DNA of 64,000 nt from Falsiroseomonas selenitidurans (GCF_012103215.1 NZ_JAAVNE010000002.1:124001-188000), one strand, 5' to 3'; shown: positions 1-9,533, numbered from the stretch's first letter. Notes: generated by a model not told the origin, from the letters alone. Translations and numbers: made by a program.

Positions 1-847
1 GGTCGTCGGTGCCCAGGCTGATGTTCAGCCCGGCGTCGAACATCGCCTTGATGCGCTGGCGGCGCGGCGCGCGGTTCCATGCCATGCCGGACCAGCAGGC
101 CATGGTGAAGGGCACCTGTTCCTGTGCCGCGCGGGCCACCACGGCGGGGTCAGCCAGCATGTTGTAGCCATGGTCCAGCCGGTCGCAGCCCAGCATGTCC
201 CGGCACAGGGTGAAGTGCATCGGCGGCGCCTCAAAGAGCGCCTGGTTGTCCTCGCAGACATGGGCGGTGCGGCGGTAGCCGGCGCGCCCCGCCTGCCGCC
301 AGGCCTCGACCCAGAGATGCGCGGGGCCGGCGCGCTCGGCGCCATCGAGGCCGATGCCGATCACCTCCGCCCGCTGCCACTTCGCCATCCACTCCAGCAT
401 CTGCAGGGATTCGGAGGGCAGGCAGATGCTGCGGTCGATGCAGGCGATCAGCGCGGAGGACACGCCATAGGCCGCCTGCCCGCGCGCGAGACCTTCCAGC
501 AGCCCGTCCACGATCTCCGGATAGGTCACGCCGTTGGGCGTGAAGTAATGCGGGTTGAAGAAGATCTCGGTGTGGCGGACGTTGCCATGGCGGTGCAGGT
601 CCTCGATGCATTCGAAGGCGATGCGGGAAAATTCCGCCGGCCTCCGCACCGCCAGCGCGCCCAGCCGCAGGATGTCGAGAAACTCGTAGAAGGTCTCGAA
701 GCGGTACATCTCGGCGGCGGGCTTCGGCAGGCGCACGCCGTTCCGCGCGGCGAGCTCGTCCAGCGTCCCGGCCCGGATCGCGCCGGCGATGTGCAGGTGC
801 AGCTCCACCTTCGGCACGGCGTCGAGATAGTCCGAGAAGGACAGCAT
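1..847 (-). CDS. adenosine deaminase-like amidohydrolase (C-terminus beyond window)
   Basis: This is the N-terminal 282 residues of a gene running off the left edge. It belongs to the adenosine/AMP deaminase superfamily, metal enzymes that hydrolytically deaminate purines. An early VELHLHIAG segment supplies the metal-binding HxH (His17, His19). The usual HAGE motif reads HVCE (His196-Glu199), a LDHG segment follows, and SLGTDD at the window edge carries the metal-ligand Asp. The ATG overlaps the TGA of the upstream solute-binding-protein gene (TGATG), so the two are probably translationally coupled. The altered HAGE motif means the substrate may not be adenosine. Superfamily assignment is firm, specificity open. 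Confidence 0.82.
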   Translation of the reverse strand, partial: MLSFSDYLDAVPKVELHLHIAGAIRAGTLDELAARNGVRLPKPAAEMYRFETFYEFLDILRLGALAVRRPAEFSRIAFECIEDLHRHGNVRHTEIFFNPHYFTPNGVTYPEIVDGLLEGLARGQAAYGVSSALIACIDRSICLPSESLQMLEWMAKWQRAEVIGIGLDGAERAGPAHLWVEAWRQAGRAGYRRTAHVCEDNQALFEAPPMHFTLCRDMLGCDRLDHGYNMLADPAVVARAAQEQVPFTMACWSGMAWNRAPRRQRIKAMFDAGLNISLGTDD

Positions 848-2409
848 CAGCGGCGCTCCAGGTTCCACAGGAACATCGCCGGGCCGCGCAGCACGCCCGT
901 CAGCTCGGACCGCCAGGCGCTGGCGGCGGTGAACTGGCCGAGCGGCATGTAGAAGCCATCCTCGGCCGCCAGGCGATGGATCTCGTCCGAGATGCGCTTG
1001 CGCGCGGCAGCATCCTGCGCGCGGGCGAATTCCACGCGCAGCCGCTCCACCTCCGCATTCGCCGGCCAGCCAGCGAAGCCGCCGACGCGGCCGGCGCCGT
1101 TGACGAAGGGGTTCAGCAGCGGGGACTGCATGTCCGGCACCGTGTTCGTGGTGTGCGCCAGGTTCCACCCATCTTGCCGCGCACGGCGGCCGAAATAGGT
1201 GTTCAGGTCCATGCTCTGCAGATCGACATTGAAGCCGAGCTGCGTCAGCAGCGCCTGGGAGATCAGGCCAAGTGCGGCGATGCCCGGCGCATCGGCGGGG
1301 TGGATGATGGCGACGGGGCGCGAGAGGTCCGCGCCGCTCTCCCGCAGCAGCCGCCGCGCCGCTTCGAGGTCGGTCGCCGCCGGCATGCCCGCCGTGCTTT
1401 CCAGCGGCGTGCCGCAGCCGAACATGGAGCGGCATTCGCGGGCGTAGTCCGGGCGCCCGGCCACGGCGGCGAGGTAGTCCGCCTGGTTCACCGCCAGCAT
1501 CACCGCGCGCCGCACCAGCGGGTTGTCGAAGGGCGGGTGCAGGTGGTTGAAGCGCAGAATGCCCTGGTAGCCATAGGGGGAGACGGTGGCGACCGTCACC
1601 GCCCGGTTGCGCTCCAGGATCGGCAGCACATCGGCAGGCAGGCGTTCGACATAGTCGATCTCGCCGGTGGTCAGCGCGCTGACCTGGGTGGAGACGTCGG
1701 GCATGGCGATCAGCTCGATCCGCGCCATCCGCGCCACCTTGCCGCCGCTGGCCCAGACCGCCGGTTCCGGCCGCGGGCGATAGGCCGCGTTGCGGGCGAC
1801 GACGATGCGGTCGCCGGGGCGGTATTCCTCGGCCACGAAGCGGTAGGGGCCGCTGCCGATCACCTGCGGAATCTGCTGCGTCGGCGACGTGGCGGCCAGC
1901 CGCGCCGGCATCATCATCGGCACCATCGCGCCGGGCTTTCCCAATGCCTGCAGCACCAGGCCGAAGGGCTCGCGCAGCACCAGCCGGAAGGTCCTCGCGT
2001 CCACCACATCCAGGCTCGCGGTGGCGCGCATCATCGCCCCGCCCAGCGCATCCCGCGCGCCCCAGCGGCGCAGCGAGGCCACGCAATCCTCAGCCGTCAC
2101 CGCGGAGCCGTCATGCCAGGCCAGGCCGTCGCGGAGCACAAGAGTCCAGGTCAGGCCGTCCGCGCTGCGCTCCCACCGCTCCAGCATCTGCGGCGTCGGC
2201 TCCCACCGGTCATTCACCGCGACCAGCGTGTCGAACACCAGATAGGCGAAGTCGCGGGTGGTGAAGCTGGTGGTGAAGTGCGGGTCCAGCACGCGTGTCA
2301 GCGTCTCCGGCGCCACGCGCAGCGTGCCGGCGCGATCCGGCGCCTGGGCCAGGGCCGGGCTGGCGGCCAGCAGGGCAGCGGCAAGAAGGGAAAGGACGGG
2401 ACGCGGCAT
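847..2409 (-). CDS. ABC transporter substrate-binding protein, family 5 (peptide/oligopeptide type)
   Basis: This 520-residue periplasmic binding protein of the SBP_bac_5 family delivers peptides, nickel or other solutes to an ABC permease. The chosen start gives a signal peptide (MPRPVLSLLAAALLAA..ALAQ) and lies about 9 bases after CAGGAG; the open frame runs further upstream without a signal peptide. The body has family features such as WTLVLRDGLAWHDG near residue 90 and a GSGPYRF segment. No permease or ATPase gene lies beside it. It is coupled to the deaminase-like gene, which suggests the imported solute or its product is the deaminase substrate (inference). Confidence 0.88.
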   Translation of the reverse strand: MPRPVLSLLAAALLAASPALAQAPDRAGTLRVAPETLTRVLDPHFTTSFTTRDFAYLVFDTLVAVNDRWEPTPQMLERWERSADGLTWTLVLRDGLAWHDGSAVTAEDCVASLRRWGARDALGGAMMRATASLDVVDARTFRLVLREPFGLVLQALGKPGAMVPMMMPARLAATSPTQQIPQVIGSGPYRFVAEEYRPGDRIVVARNAAYRPRPEPAVWASGGKVARMARIELIAMPDVSTQVSALTTGEIDYVERLPADVLPILERNRAVTVATVSPYGYQGILRFNHLHPPFDNPLVRRAVMLAVNQADYLAAVAGRPDYARECRSMFGCGTPLESTAGMPAATDLEAARRLLRESGADLSRPVAIIHPADAPGIAALGLISQALLTQLGFNVDLQSMDLNTYFGRRARQDGWNLAHTTNTVPDMQSPLLNPFVNGAGRVGGFAGWPANAEVERLRVEFARAQDAAARKRISDEIHRLAAEDGFYMPLGQFTAASAWRSELTGVLRGPAMFLWNLERR

Positions 2410-2555
2410 CGCACGAGACTCCTGACATCGGGGACATTGTGCTGGCGTGTTGGCAGGACCGTGCCGGCTGCCCCCGGCAGCGTCAACCGCGGCGCGCGCC
2501 CGGCTTGCCTGCGGCGGGGGAAACGACAACCATCGCAGCACAGGAGGATCCGCAT

Positions 2556-3599
2556 ATGCAGGCGCCGACACGGGCCATCATCATCCACGCCGCGCAGGAT
2601 CTGCGGGTGGAGGACCAGGAAGCCGCCGCCCCCGGCCCGGGCCAGGTGGCGCTGCGCATCCGCCAGGGCGGCATCTGCGGGTCGGACCTGCACTACTACC
2701 AGCATGGCGGCTTCGGCGTGGTGCGGGTGCGCCAGCCCATGGTGCTGGGCCATGAGATCGCCGGCGAGGTCGCGGCGCTCGGCGCCGGCGTCGCCGGGCT
2801 GGCGGTGGGCGACCGGGTGGCGGTGAACCCCTCGCTGCCCTGCGGCACCTGCCGCTACTGCCTGGCGGGGCAGGCACAGCACTGCCTCGACATGCGCTTC
2901 TACGGCAGCGCGATGCGGATGCCGCATGTGCATGGCGGCTTCCGCCAGCACCTGGTGTGCGAGGCGAGCCAGGCGGTGCAACTGCCCGCCGATATGGACC
3001 TGCGCCGCGCCGCCTTCGCGGAGCCGCTGTCCGTCTGCCTGCACGCCGCGCGCCAGGCCGGGCCAATGATGGGCGCGCGCGTGCTCATCACCGGGGCGGG
3101 GCCCATCGGCATGCTGTGCCTGCTGGTGGCGCGCCATGCCGGTGCGCGGCAGGTGGTGATGACGGACCTCGCGCCGAAGCCGCTGGCATTGGCCCGGGCG
3201 CTGGGCGCCGATGCGGCGCATGATCTGCGCGCCGCGCCGGAGGCGCTGGCCCCCTATGGCGCGGAGAAGGGGACCTTCGACGTGGTGTTCGAATGCGCCG
3301 GCAGCGCCGTGGCCCTCGCCGGCGCCATCGGCGCGGCGCGGCCGGGTGCCACCATCGTGCAGGTGGGCCTCGGCGGCGATGCGACGGTGCCGCTGAACGC
3401 CATCGTGGCGAAGGAGATCACCCTGCGTGGCACCTTCCGCTTCCACGAGGAATTCGCGCTCGCCGTGGACATCCTGGCGCGCGGCGCCATCGACCCGATG
3501 CCGCTGCTGACCGAGGTGGTGCCGATGGAGCAGGCCGTCGCGGCCTTCGACCTGGCGGCGGATCGCAGCCGCGCGATGAAGGTGCAACTCGCCTTCTGA
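2556..3599 (+). CDS. L-idonate 5-dehydrogenase-like zinc alcohol dehydrogenase
   Basis: This is a 347-residue medium-chain zinc dehydrogenase. The CGSDLHYYQHG segment is typical of L-idonate 5-dehydrogenases, which oxidise L-idonate to 5-keto-D-gluconate. Catalytic zinc ligands are Cys41 and the His66-Glu67 pair in VLGHE. Four cysteines in PCGTCRYCLAGQAQHC form the structural zinc site. The Rossmann motif ITGAGPIGM follows, and an Asp in VVMTDLAPK suggests NAD preference. AGGAGG lies 8 bases before the ATG. It diverges from the binding-protein gene across 146 bases, which probably hold both promoters. Specificity is by family resemblance only. Confidence 0.85.
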   Translation: MQAPTRAIIIHAAQDLRVEDQEAAAPGPGQVALRIRQGGICGSDLHYYQHGGFGVVRVRQPMVLGHEIAGEVAALGAGVAGLAVGDRVAVNPSLPCGTCRYCLAGQAQHCLDMRFYGSAMRMPHVHGGFRQHLVCEASQAVQLPADMDLRRAAFAEPLSVCLHAARQAGPMMGARVLITGAGPIGMLCLLVARHAGARQVVMTDLAPKPLALARALGADAAHDLRAAPEALAPYGAEKGTFDVVFECAGSAVALAGAIGAARPGATIVQVGLGGDATVPLNAIVAKEITLRGTFRFHEEFALAVDILARGAIDPMPLLTEVVPMEQAVAAFDLAADRSRAMKVQLAF

Positions 3600-3664
3600 A
3601 GCCGGGCGGAACAAGCCGGGCCGCCCCCCTTCCGCGCCGCGCCGGCCGGGATCAGACTGCGCCC

Positions 3665-5386
3665 ATGCAGGGGGATGGGCAGGGCATGGCATCGGTGGGG
3701 CGCAACGGGTTTGCCTTGAACTGCGAAAAGGCGCCGGCGACTGGCGCCCGCGGCGTGGTCACCAGCAACCATCCCATGGCCTCGGCCGCCGGTGCGCAGG
3801 TGCTGCTGGAAGGCGGCAACGCCGTGGACGCGGCCATCGCCACCCTGTTCGCGCTGACGGTGGTGGAGCCGATGATGGTCGGCCTGCTGGGCGGCGGCGT
3901 CGGCCATGTCCGCATGGCCGATGGCCGGCACGCGGTGATGGACGGGCTTTCCACCGCGCCCGCCGCCGCCACGCCCGACATGTACCGCCCCCGCGCCAAC
4001 ATCCCGCCGGAGGAGCGGGAGGTGGAGGGCCGGCTGAACGCCATCGGCGCGCTGTCCGTCGCCGTGCCCGCTTCGCTCCGCGCCTGGGCGGAGACCCTGT
4101 CGCGCTTCGGCAGCTGGAGCCTGGCGGATGTGATGGCGCCGGCGATCCGCCTGGCGGGCGAGGGCTTTCGCGCCACGCCCTACCTCTCGGACTGCATCGG
4201 CGACGCGGCGGCGGATCTGGCACGGGATGCGGACCTGGCGGCGCGCTTCCTGCCGGGCGGGGCGAAGCTGGCGCCCGGTGCCCGCTTCGTCCAGGGCGCC
4301 TATGCGGAGACGCTGCGCGCCATCGCGAAGGAAGGGCCGGACCTGCTGCACCAGGGCGCGCTGGGCGGCCTAGTGGCCGATGCGCTGGCGACGGCGGGCG
4401 GCATCGTGACGCGCGCCGACCTCGCCGGCAGCCGTCCCATCGAGCGTGCGCCGATCCACGGCACCTATCGCGGCTTCGATGTCTTCGCCCCGCCGCCGCC
4501 GGCCTCCGCCGGGGTGCACATGGCGCAGATGCTGCACGTGATGGAGGGCTTCGACGTAGCGTCCATGGGCTTCGGCACGGCCGATTCCTGGCACCTGGTG
4601 GCGGAGGTGCTGAAGATGGCCTTCGCCGACCGCTCCGCCGCGACCGCGGACCCGGACTTCGTACAGGTGCCGGTGGCATTGCTGACCTCCCGCCGCTATG
4701 CCGCGCTGCGCCGGGCGGAGATCGACCTGGCGCGGGCGAAGGCCTGGGCGGCGCATCCCTCGCTGCAAACCCCCCTGGGGGAATCCAACTGCACCACGCA
4801 TGTGACGGTGGCCGATGCGGCGGGGAACATCGTCGCCACCACGCAGACCATCAACGCGCTGTTCGGTGCCCGCATCGCCATCCCCGGCACCGGGCTGATC
4901 GCCAACAACTACATGCACAATTTCGACCCGCGGCCGGGCCATGCGCTGTCCGTGCAGCCCGGCAAGCGCGTCTACACCAGCATGGCGCCGACCATCGTGC
5001 TGCAGGATGGCCGGCCCGCCTTCGCGCTGGGCCTGCCGGGGGGCCTCAAGATCTTCCCCTCCGCCTTCCAGGCGGTGCTGAACCTGATCGACCACGGCAT
5101 GACGCTGCAACAGGCGGTCGAAGCGCCGCGCATCTGGACGCAGGGCCTGGCGCTGGAGCTGGAGCCGGGGGTGCCGGAGGATGTGGCCGCGGCGCTGGCC
5201 GCGCGCGGCCAGGCGGTGCGGCGCGTGGCCACCATCGGCGGCGGGATGAACGGCATTGCCTTCAACGAAGACGGCACGATGACCGGCGCGGCCTGCTGGC
5301 GCGCCGATGGATCGGTGGTGGCTCTCGGCGGCGGGCTGGCGCGGGCCGGCGTGCGCTTCGTGCTCGAAACCCCGAAACCTGCTTGA
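3665..5386 (+). CDS. ggt: gamma-glutamyltransferase (Ntn hydrolase family)
   Basis: This is a proenzyme of 573 residues. The family cleaves itself before a conserved Thr and then transfers or hydrolyses gamma-glutamyl groups from glutathione and related compounds. NCTTHVTVAD contains the expected autocleavage and nucleophile Thr at residue 377. VTSNHPMAS and the late GLPGGLKIFPS segment also fit the family. Unlike the classical periplasmic enzyme it has no signal peptide, so a cytoplasmic role is likely. A second in-frame ATG at 3686 is an equally possible start. It lies between dehydrogenase genes, so it may take part in amino-acid-derivative catabolism. Confidence 0.87.
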   Translation: MQGDGQGMASVGRNGFALNCEKAPATGARGVVTSNHPMASAAGAQVLLEGGNAVDAAIATLFALTVVEPMMVGLLGGGVGHVRMADGRHAVMDGLSTAPAAATPDMYRPRANIPPEEREVEGRLNAIGALSVAVPASLRAWAETLSRFGSWSLADVMAPAIRLAGEGFRATPYLSDCIGDAAADLARDADLAARFLPGGAKLAPGARFVQGAYAETLRAIAKEGPDLLHQGALGGLVADALATAGGIVTRADLAGSRPIERAPIHGTYRGFDVFAPPPPASAGVHMAQMLHVMEGFDVASMGFGTADSWHLVAEVLKMAFADRSAATADPDFVQVPVALLTSRRYAALRRAEIDLARAKAWAAHPSLQTPLGESNCTTHVTVADAAGNIVATTQTINALFGARIAIPGTGLIANNYMHNFDPRPGHALSVQPGKRVYTSMAPTIVLQDGRPAFALGLPGGLKIFPSAFQAVLNLIDHGMTLQQAVEAPRIWTQGLALELEPGVPEDVAAALAARGQAVRRVATIGGGMNGIAFNEDGTMTGAACWRADGSVVALGGGLARAGVRFVLETPKPA

Positions 5387-5421
5387 ACCTCCCCTTGCCT
5401 GAACCGACCCGGGACCCGGAC

Positions 5422-6387
5422 ATGACCCAGAAGATTGCCCTGCTGCAGCCCATCGCCGGCGAAATGGCCGACATCATCCAATCCTGCCTTCCGGAGGGCT
5501 TTTCCGCCACGGCGGTGACCGGCCGCAGCGTCGAAGACCTGAAGGCCGCGGTGGCGGATGCCGATTATGCGCTGTGGTGGGACATCGGCGTGCCGGCGGA
5601 GGTGCTGGCGGCCGGGCCGAAGCTGAAGCTGCTGCACAAATGGGGCGTGGGCATCGACAACATCGATCTCGACTACTGCCGCGCCCACGGCATCCAGGTG
5701 GCGCGCACCACCGGCAGCAATGCGGCGCCGGTCGCCGAATTCACCATCGGCCTGATGCTGGCCATCGCGCGCTGCATCGTGCCGGCGCACAACAGCACCG
5801 CGGCCGGCGGCTGGGCGAAGAACGAGATCTGGAAGCGATCCGTGATGCTGACCGGCAAGACGGTGGGCATCATTGGGCTGGGCGCCATCGGCAAGGGCGT
5901 GGCGAAGCGGTTGCAGGGCTTCGACTGCCGGGTGCTGTACTATTCCCGCACCCGGCTGCCGGAGGCCGAGGCGAAGGCGCTGGGCGTGGAATACTGCGCG
6001 CTGGACGACCTGCTGGGGGAGGTGGACTTCCTCTCGCTCAACTGCCCGCTGACGCCGGAGACCAAGGGCATGATCGACGCCAGGGCGCTGGCGCGGATGA
6101 AGCCGACGGCGAGCCTGGTGAACGTGGCGCGCGGCGGCGTGGTGGTGGAGGCGGATCTGGTGGAGGCGCTGAAGACCGGCCGGCTGCGCGCCGCGGCGGT
6201 GGATGTGTTCGACCAGGAACCGCCCCCGGCCGACCATCCGCTGCTGCACATGGACAACGTCATCGTCTCGCCGCACTGCGCCAGCACGGCCTATGAGAAT
6301 TCGCGCCGCAGCGTGATGCACTGGCTGGGCAACATGGTGCGGGTTTCGAAGGGCGAGCCGATTCCGGAGCAGGACCGGGTGGTCTGA
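5422..6387 (+). CDS. D-2-hydroxyacid dehydrogenase (NAD-dependent)
   Basis: This is a 321-residue member of the D-isomer-specific 2-hydroxyacid dehydrogenase family, which interconverts 2-oxo acids and D-2-hydroxy acids. VGIIGLGAIGKG is the nucleotide-binding motif. The catalytic set is visible: Arg in NVARGGVV, Glu in FDQEPP and His in SPHCAST. The ATG at 5422 matches the family's usual N-terminus. A TTG at 5383 overlapping the ggt stop would add 13 residues and could couple translation. It follows ggt in the same direction, so it is probably the last gene of an idonate dehydrogenase-ggt-dehydrogenase unit. The natural substrate is unknown. Confidence 0.87.
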   Translation: MTQKIALLQPIAGEMADIIQSCLPEGFSATAVTGRSVEDLKAAVADADYALWWDIGVPAEVLAAGPKLKLLHKWGVGIDNIDLDYCRAHGIQVARTTGSNAAPVAEFTIGLMLAIARCIVPAHNSTAAGGWAKNEIWKRSVMLTGKTVGIIGLGAIGKGVAKRLQGFDCRVLYYSRTRLPEAEAKALGVEYCALDDLLGEVDFLSLNCPLTPETKGMIDARALARMKPTASLVNVARGGVVVEADLVEALKTGRLRAAAVDVFDQEPPPADHPLLHMDNVIVSPHCASTAYENSRRSVMHWLGNMVRVSKGEPIPEQDRVV

Positions 6388-6393
6388 CGCGCC

Positions 6394-6444
6394 GCCCCCG
6401 TCAGCGGGGGCGAAAACCCTCCCCCGCCTTCTGGCGGGGGAGGG
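6394..6444. terminator. double hairpin between convergent genes
   Basis: Two G+C-rich inverted repeats sit back to back in the 63-base gap between convergent genes. The first pairs 6394-6400 with 6405-6411 (GCCCCCG/CGGGGGC). The second pairs 6417-6428 with 6433-6444 (12 perfect pairs, loop TTCT). The AAAA between them reads as a U tract for the minus strand. They probably terminate transcription from both sides. Confidence 0.65.
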
Positions 6445-6450
6445 GGCGCT

Positions 6451-7431
6451 TCAGTCGGCGTACTGCCCGGCGGCCTGGATCAGCGGGCGCCACTTGGCGA
6501 TGTCCGCCTGCCAGAAGGCGCGATGCGCTTCCGGCGTGGCGCGGGCCACCGGCACCGGGGCGGTGCCCAGCGCGGCGAAGCGGGTGCCGACATTGGCATC
6601 CGTCAGGGCCGCCAGCAGCGCCTGGTTCAGCCGGGCGATGATGGCCGCCGGCGTGGCCTTCGGCGCATACAGCCCGTGCCAGACGCTGACCTCGAAGCCC
6701 GGCAGCCCGCCTTCGGCGGCGGTCGGCAGGTCGGGCAGGGCGGCGATGCGCGCCGGCGTGGTCGCGGCGAAGGCGCGCACGCTGCCGGCCTTGATCTGCT
6801 CCGTCGTGTTGGTGGTCTGGTCGCACATCAGGTCCACGGTGCCGGCCAGCAGGTCGTTCATCGCCGGGCCGGTGCCGCGATAGGGCACCGTCGTCATCTT
6901 CGTGCCCAGCGCCTGCTGCAGCAGCAGGCCGCACAGGTGGCTGGCGGCGCCGATGCCGGCATTGGCGTAGTTGAGGTTCTGCCCCTCGCGCCGCACCAGG
7001 GCGGCGAGTTCCGTCATGGTCTGCGCCGACAGGGTCTTGCGGCCGATCAGCGTCATGGGCACCTCGGTCACTAGGCCGACCGTCTCGAAGCCGCCGAGCG
7101 GGTCATAGGCCAGGCGGCGGTACAGGGTCGGGATCGTCGCCATGCCGATATGGTGCAGCAGGATGGTGTAGCCATCCGGCCGCGCCTGGGCGCAGCGCTG
7201 CGCGCCGAGCGTGCCGCCGGCGCCGCCGACATTCTCCACCACCACGGTCTGGCCGAGCGCGGTGCTCATCGCCTGGGCGATCAGCCGCGCCACCGTGTCG
7301 GTCGGCCCGCCGGCGGCGAAGGGTACGATCATGGTGACGGTGCGAGTCGGGAATGGGCCTTGCGCGAAAGCAGGCGCGGCAAGCGCGGCACCGGCGAGGC
7401 CCAGAAGGCCCCGCTTTCCAATCATGGTCAT
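6451..7431 (-). CDS. tripartite tricarboxylate transporter substrate-binding protein (TctC/Bug family)
   Basis: This is a 326-residue periplasmic binding protein of the Bug/TctC family, which is greatly expanded in Roseomonas and Bordetella relatives and binds carboxylates and other small acids. The signal peptide starts MTMIGKRGLLGLAGAALAAPAFAQ. The mature start FPTRTVTMIVPFAAGGPTDTVAR is the family hallmark, and the GAASHLCG and PYRGTGPA segments also fit. A second ATG two codons in is possible. No TctA or TctB membrane gene is adjacent, which is normal for this family. The ligand cannot be inferred. Confidence 0.9.
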   Translation of the reverse strand: MTMIGKRGLLGLAGAALAAPAFAQGPFPTRTVTMIVPFAAGGPTDTVARLIAQAMSTALGQTVVVENVGGAGGTLGAQRCAQARPDGYTILLHHIGMATIPTLYRRLAYDPLGGFETVGLVTEVPMTLIGRKTLSAQTMTELAALVRREGQNLNYANAGIGAASHLCGLLLQQALGTKMTTVPYRGTGPAMNDLLAGTVDLMCDQTTNTTEQIKAGSVRAFAATTPARIAALPDLPTAAEGGLPGFEVSVWHGLYAPKATPAAIIARLNQALLAALTDANVGTRFAALGTAPVPVARATPEAHRAFWQADIAKWRPLIQAAGQYAD

Positions 7432-7469
7432 TTGTGTCTCGTTCCCTCGGAGAAGGCGGAGTTGGCGGT

Positions 7470-9275
7470 TCAGGCGTCCATCTTCAGGGCGGCAATGAAG
7501 GCGCTCTGCGGGATTTCGACCTTGCCGAACTGCCGCATCCGCTTCTTGCCTTCCTTCTGCTTGTCCAGCAGCTTGCGCTTGCGGCTGATGTCGCCGCCAT
7601 AGCACTTTGCCGTGACATCCTTTGACATGGCGCTGATGGTCTCGCGCGCAATCACGCGGCCGCCGATGGCGGCCTGGATCGGGATCTTGAACAGCTGGCG
7701 GGGGATGAGCTCCTTCAGCTTCTCGCAGATCTGCCGGCCGCGGCGGTCCGCCTGGGTGCGGTGGGCCATGAAGGACAGCGCGTCCACCGGCTCCGCATTC
7801 ACCAGGATGGAGATCTTCACCAGGTCCCCGGGCTCGTAGCCATCGACCGTGTAGTCGAAGCTGGCATAGCCGCGGGAGACGGATTTCAGCCGGTCGTAGA
7901 AGTCGAACACCACCTCGTTCAGCGGCAGGCGGTACACCGCCATGGGGCGGGTGCCGACATAGGTCAGTTCCACCTGCACGCCGCGGCGTTCGTTGCAGAG
8001 CGTGAGGACGGAGCCGAGGTAGTCCTCCGGCACCATGATGGTGGCCTTGATCCAGGGCTCGCTGATCTCGGCGATCACGCTGGGGTCCGGCATGTCGGCC
8101 GGGTTGTGCAGCTCCATCTCCTCGCCATTGGTGCGCTTGATCTTGTAGACCACGGAGGGCGCGGTCGCGATCAGGTCCAGGTCGAACTCGCGGGAGAGGC
8201 GTTCCTGCACGATCTCCAGGTGCAGCAGGCCGAGGAAGCCGCAGCGGTAGCCGAGGCCGAGCGCCGCGCTGTTCTCCATCTCGTAGTGGAAGCTGCTGTC
8301 GTTCAGCCGCAGCTTGCCGACCGATTCGCGCAGCTTCTCGAAATCGTCGGCATCCACCGGGTACAGGCCGCACCAGACCACGGGGATGGAGGGCTTGAAA
8401 CCGGGCAGGGCTTCCGTCGCCGGGTTGCGGTCGTCCGTCAGCGTGTCGCCGACGTTGGTGTCGGCCACCGTCTTGATGGCGGCCGTCACGTAGCCCATCT
8501 CGCCCGGGCCGAGGCTGTCCACCGCCACCATCTTCGGCGTGAAGACGCCGACCTGCTCCACCGTATGGGCAGAGCCGTTCGACATCATGCGGATCTTCAT
8601 GCCCTTGCGCAGATGCCCGTCGCGCACCCGCACCAGCACCACAACGCCGAGATAGGCATCGTACCAGCTGTCCACCAGCAGCGCCGTCAGCGTCTTGTCG
8701 GCATCGCCGGTGGGCGGCGGCAGGCGGGTGACGATGGCTTCCAGCACGCCCTCGATGTTCAGGCTGGTCTTGGCGCTGATCAGCACGGCGTCGGAGGCGT
8801 CGAGGCCGATCACATCCTCGATCTGCTGCTTCACCCGGTCGGGCTCCGCCGCCGGCAGGTCGATCTTGTTCAGGATCGGCACGATTTCGTGGTTCGCGTC
8901 CAGCGCCTGGTAGACATTGGCCAGCGTCTGCGCCTCCACGCCCTGGGAGGCATCGACCACCAGCAGCGAGCCCTCGCAGGCGGCCAGGCTGCGGCTCACC
9001 TCATAGGCGAAGTCGACATGGCCGGGCGTGTCCATCAGGTTGAGGATGTAGGTCTCCCCGTCCTGCGCCTTATATTGCAGGCGCACGGTCTGCGCCTTGA
9101 TGGTGATGCCGCGCTCCCGCTCCAGCTCCATGTTGTCGAGGAGCTGTTCCTTCATCTCGCGCAGCGCCACCGTGCCGGTGGTCTGGATCAGGCGGTCCGC
9201 GAGGGTCGATTTCCCATGGTCGATATGGGCGATGATCGAGAAGTTGCGGATGCGGGAGAGGGGTGTGTCGGTCAT
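7470..9275 (-). CDS. lepA: elongation factor 4 (LepA), ribosome back-translocating GTPase
   Basis: This is a full-length 601-residue EF4/LepA, a ribosome-dependent GTPase related to EF-G that acts on stalled or mistranslocated ribosomes and on subunit assembly. G1 is AHIDHGKS at residues 16-23, G3 is DTPGHVDF and G4 is NKID. The C-terminal LepA-specific domain ends in the basic [13 protein letters not shown] stretch. It stands alone, with a promoter-like site about 50 bases upstream. Confidence 0.98.
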   Translation of the reverse strand: MTDTPLSRIRNFSIIAHIDHGKSTLADRLIQTTGTVALREMKEQLLDNMELERERGITIKAQTVRLQYKAQDGETYILNLMDTPGHVDFAYEVSRSLAACEGSLLVVDASQGVEAQTLANVYQALDANHEIVPILNKIDLPAAEPDRVKQQIEDVIGLDASDAVLISAKTSLNIEGVLEAIVTRLPPPTGDADKTLTALLVDSWYDAYLGVVVLVRVRDGHLRKGMKIRMMSNGSAHTVEQVGVFTPKMVAVDSLGPGEMGYVTAAIKTVADTNVGDTLTDDRNPATEALPGFKPSIPVVWCGLYPVDADDFEKLRESVGKLRLNDSSFHYEMENSAALGLGYRCGFLGLLHLEIVQERLSREFDLDLIATAPSVVYKIKRTNGEEMELHNPADMPDPSVIAEISEPWIKATIMVPEDYLGSVLTLCNERRGVQVELTYVGTRPMAVYRLPLNEVVFDFYDRLKSVSRGYASFDYTVDGYEPGDLVKISILVNAEPVDALSFMAHRTQADRRGRQICEKLKELIPRQLFKIPIQAAIGGRVIARETISAMSKDVTAKCYGGDISRKRKLLDKQKEGKKRMRQFGKVEIPQSAFIAALKMDA

Positions 9276-9325
9276 CTGATTCCGGGTGCCGGACGCTGCG
9301 GAAGGGGGCCGCCTGGGTCAGCGGG

Positions 9326-9354
9326 GAGATAGGGCAGAACCCGCAGAAGTCCAA
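9326..9354 (-). promoter_or_regulatory. predicted sigma-70 promoter of lepA
   Basis: Read on the minus strand, TTGGAC (9354-9349), a 17-base spacer and TATCTC (9331-9326) form a housekeeping-type promoter. It ends about 50 bases before the lepA ATG in a locally less G+C-rich stretch. Prediction by eye. Confidence 0.45.
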
Positions 9355-9371
9355 ACTTTTCCGAGCAAGTG

Positions 9372-9533
9372 CTACCGGATCAGCCGCACCGGGATGGGCA
9401 GGCCCGGCTTCGCCGCCACCTCGGTCCAATTCACGGCGGCGATGCTTGCCGCCGGCATGGCCGCGGCGGTTACCTCCGCGCCAGGCTCGCCGCGCAGGGC
9501 AAGGACGGCGGAGGCATCCAGCACAATGGTCAG
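9372..9533 (-). pseudogene. vapC remnant: truncated PIN-domain toxin
   Basis: The frame reads TIVLDASAVLALRGEPGAE and then ISAVNWTEV-like residues (ASIAAVNWTEVAAK). This is the N-terminal part of a PIN-domain VapC ribonuclease, including the first catalytic Asp in VLDAS and the conserved Glu of NWTEV. It stops after about 50 residues, whereas a complete VapC has about 130, so the later acidic residues are missing. The last dozen residues (PGLPIPVRLIR) look unrelated to PIN domains. No good ATG exists; GTG at 9524 is the nearest start. Its 5' end overlaps the end of the vapB remnant, the normal vapBC arrangement. Very likely inactive. Confidence 0.6.

Noticed and set aside
170-952. Long plus-strand open frame opposite the deaminase-like gene
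   Set aside because: Composition is His/Arg/Gly-rich without domains; the minus-strand frame shows the metal-binding motifs of the deaminase family. The same reasoning removes most long opposite-strand frames here.
976-2826. 616-codon open frame opposite the first binding-protein gene
   Set aside because: Artefact of high G+C third positions; the minus strand encodes a signal peptide and a complete family-5 binding protein.
6451-8373. 640-codon frame joining the TctC-like protein to sequence inside lepA
   Set aside because: The first 314 codons are an off-frame reading of lepA; the real gene starts at 7431 with a signal peptide.
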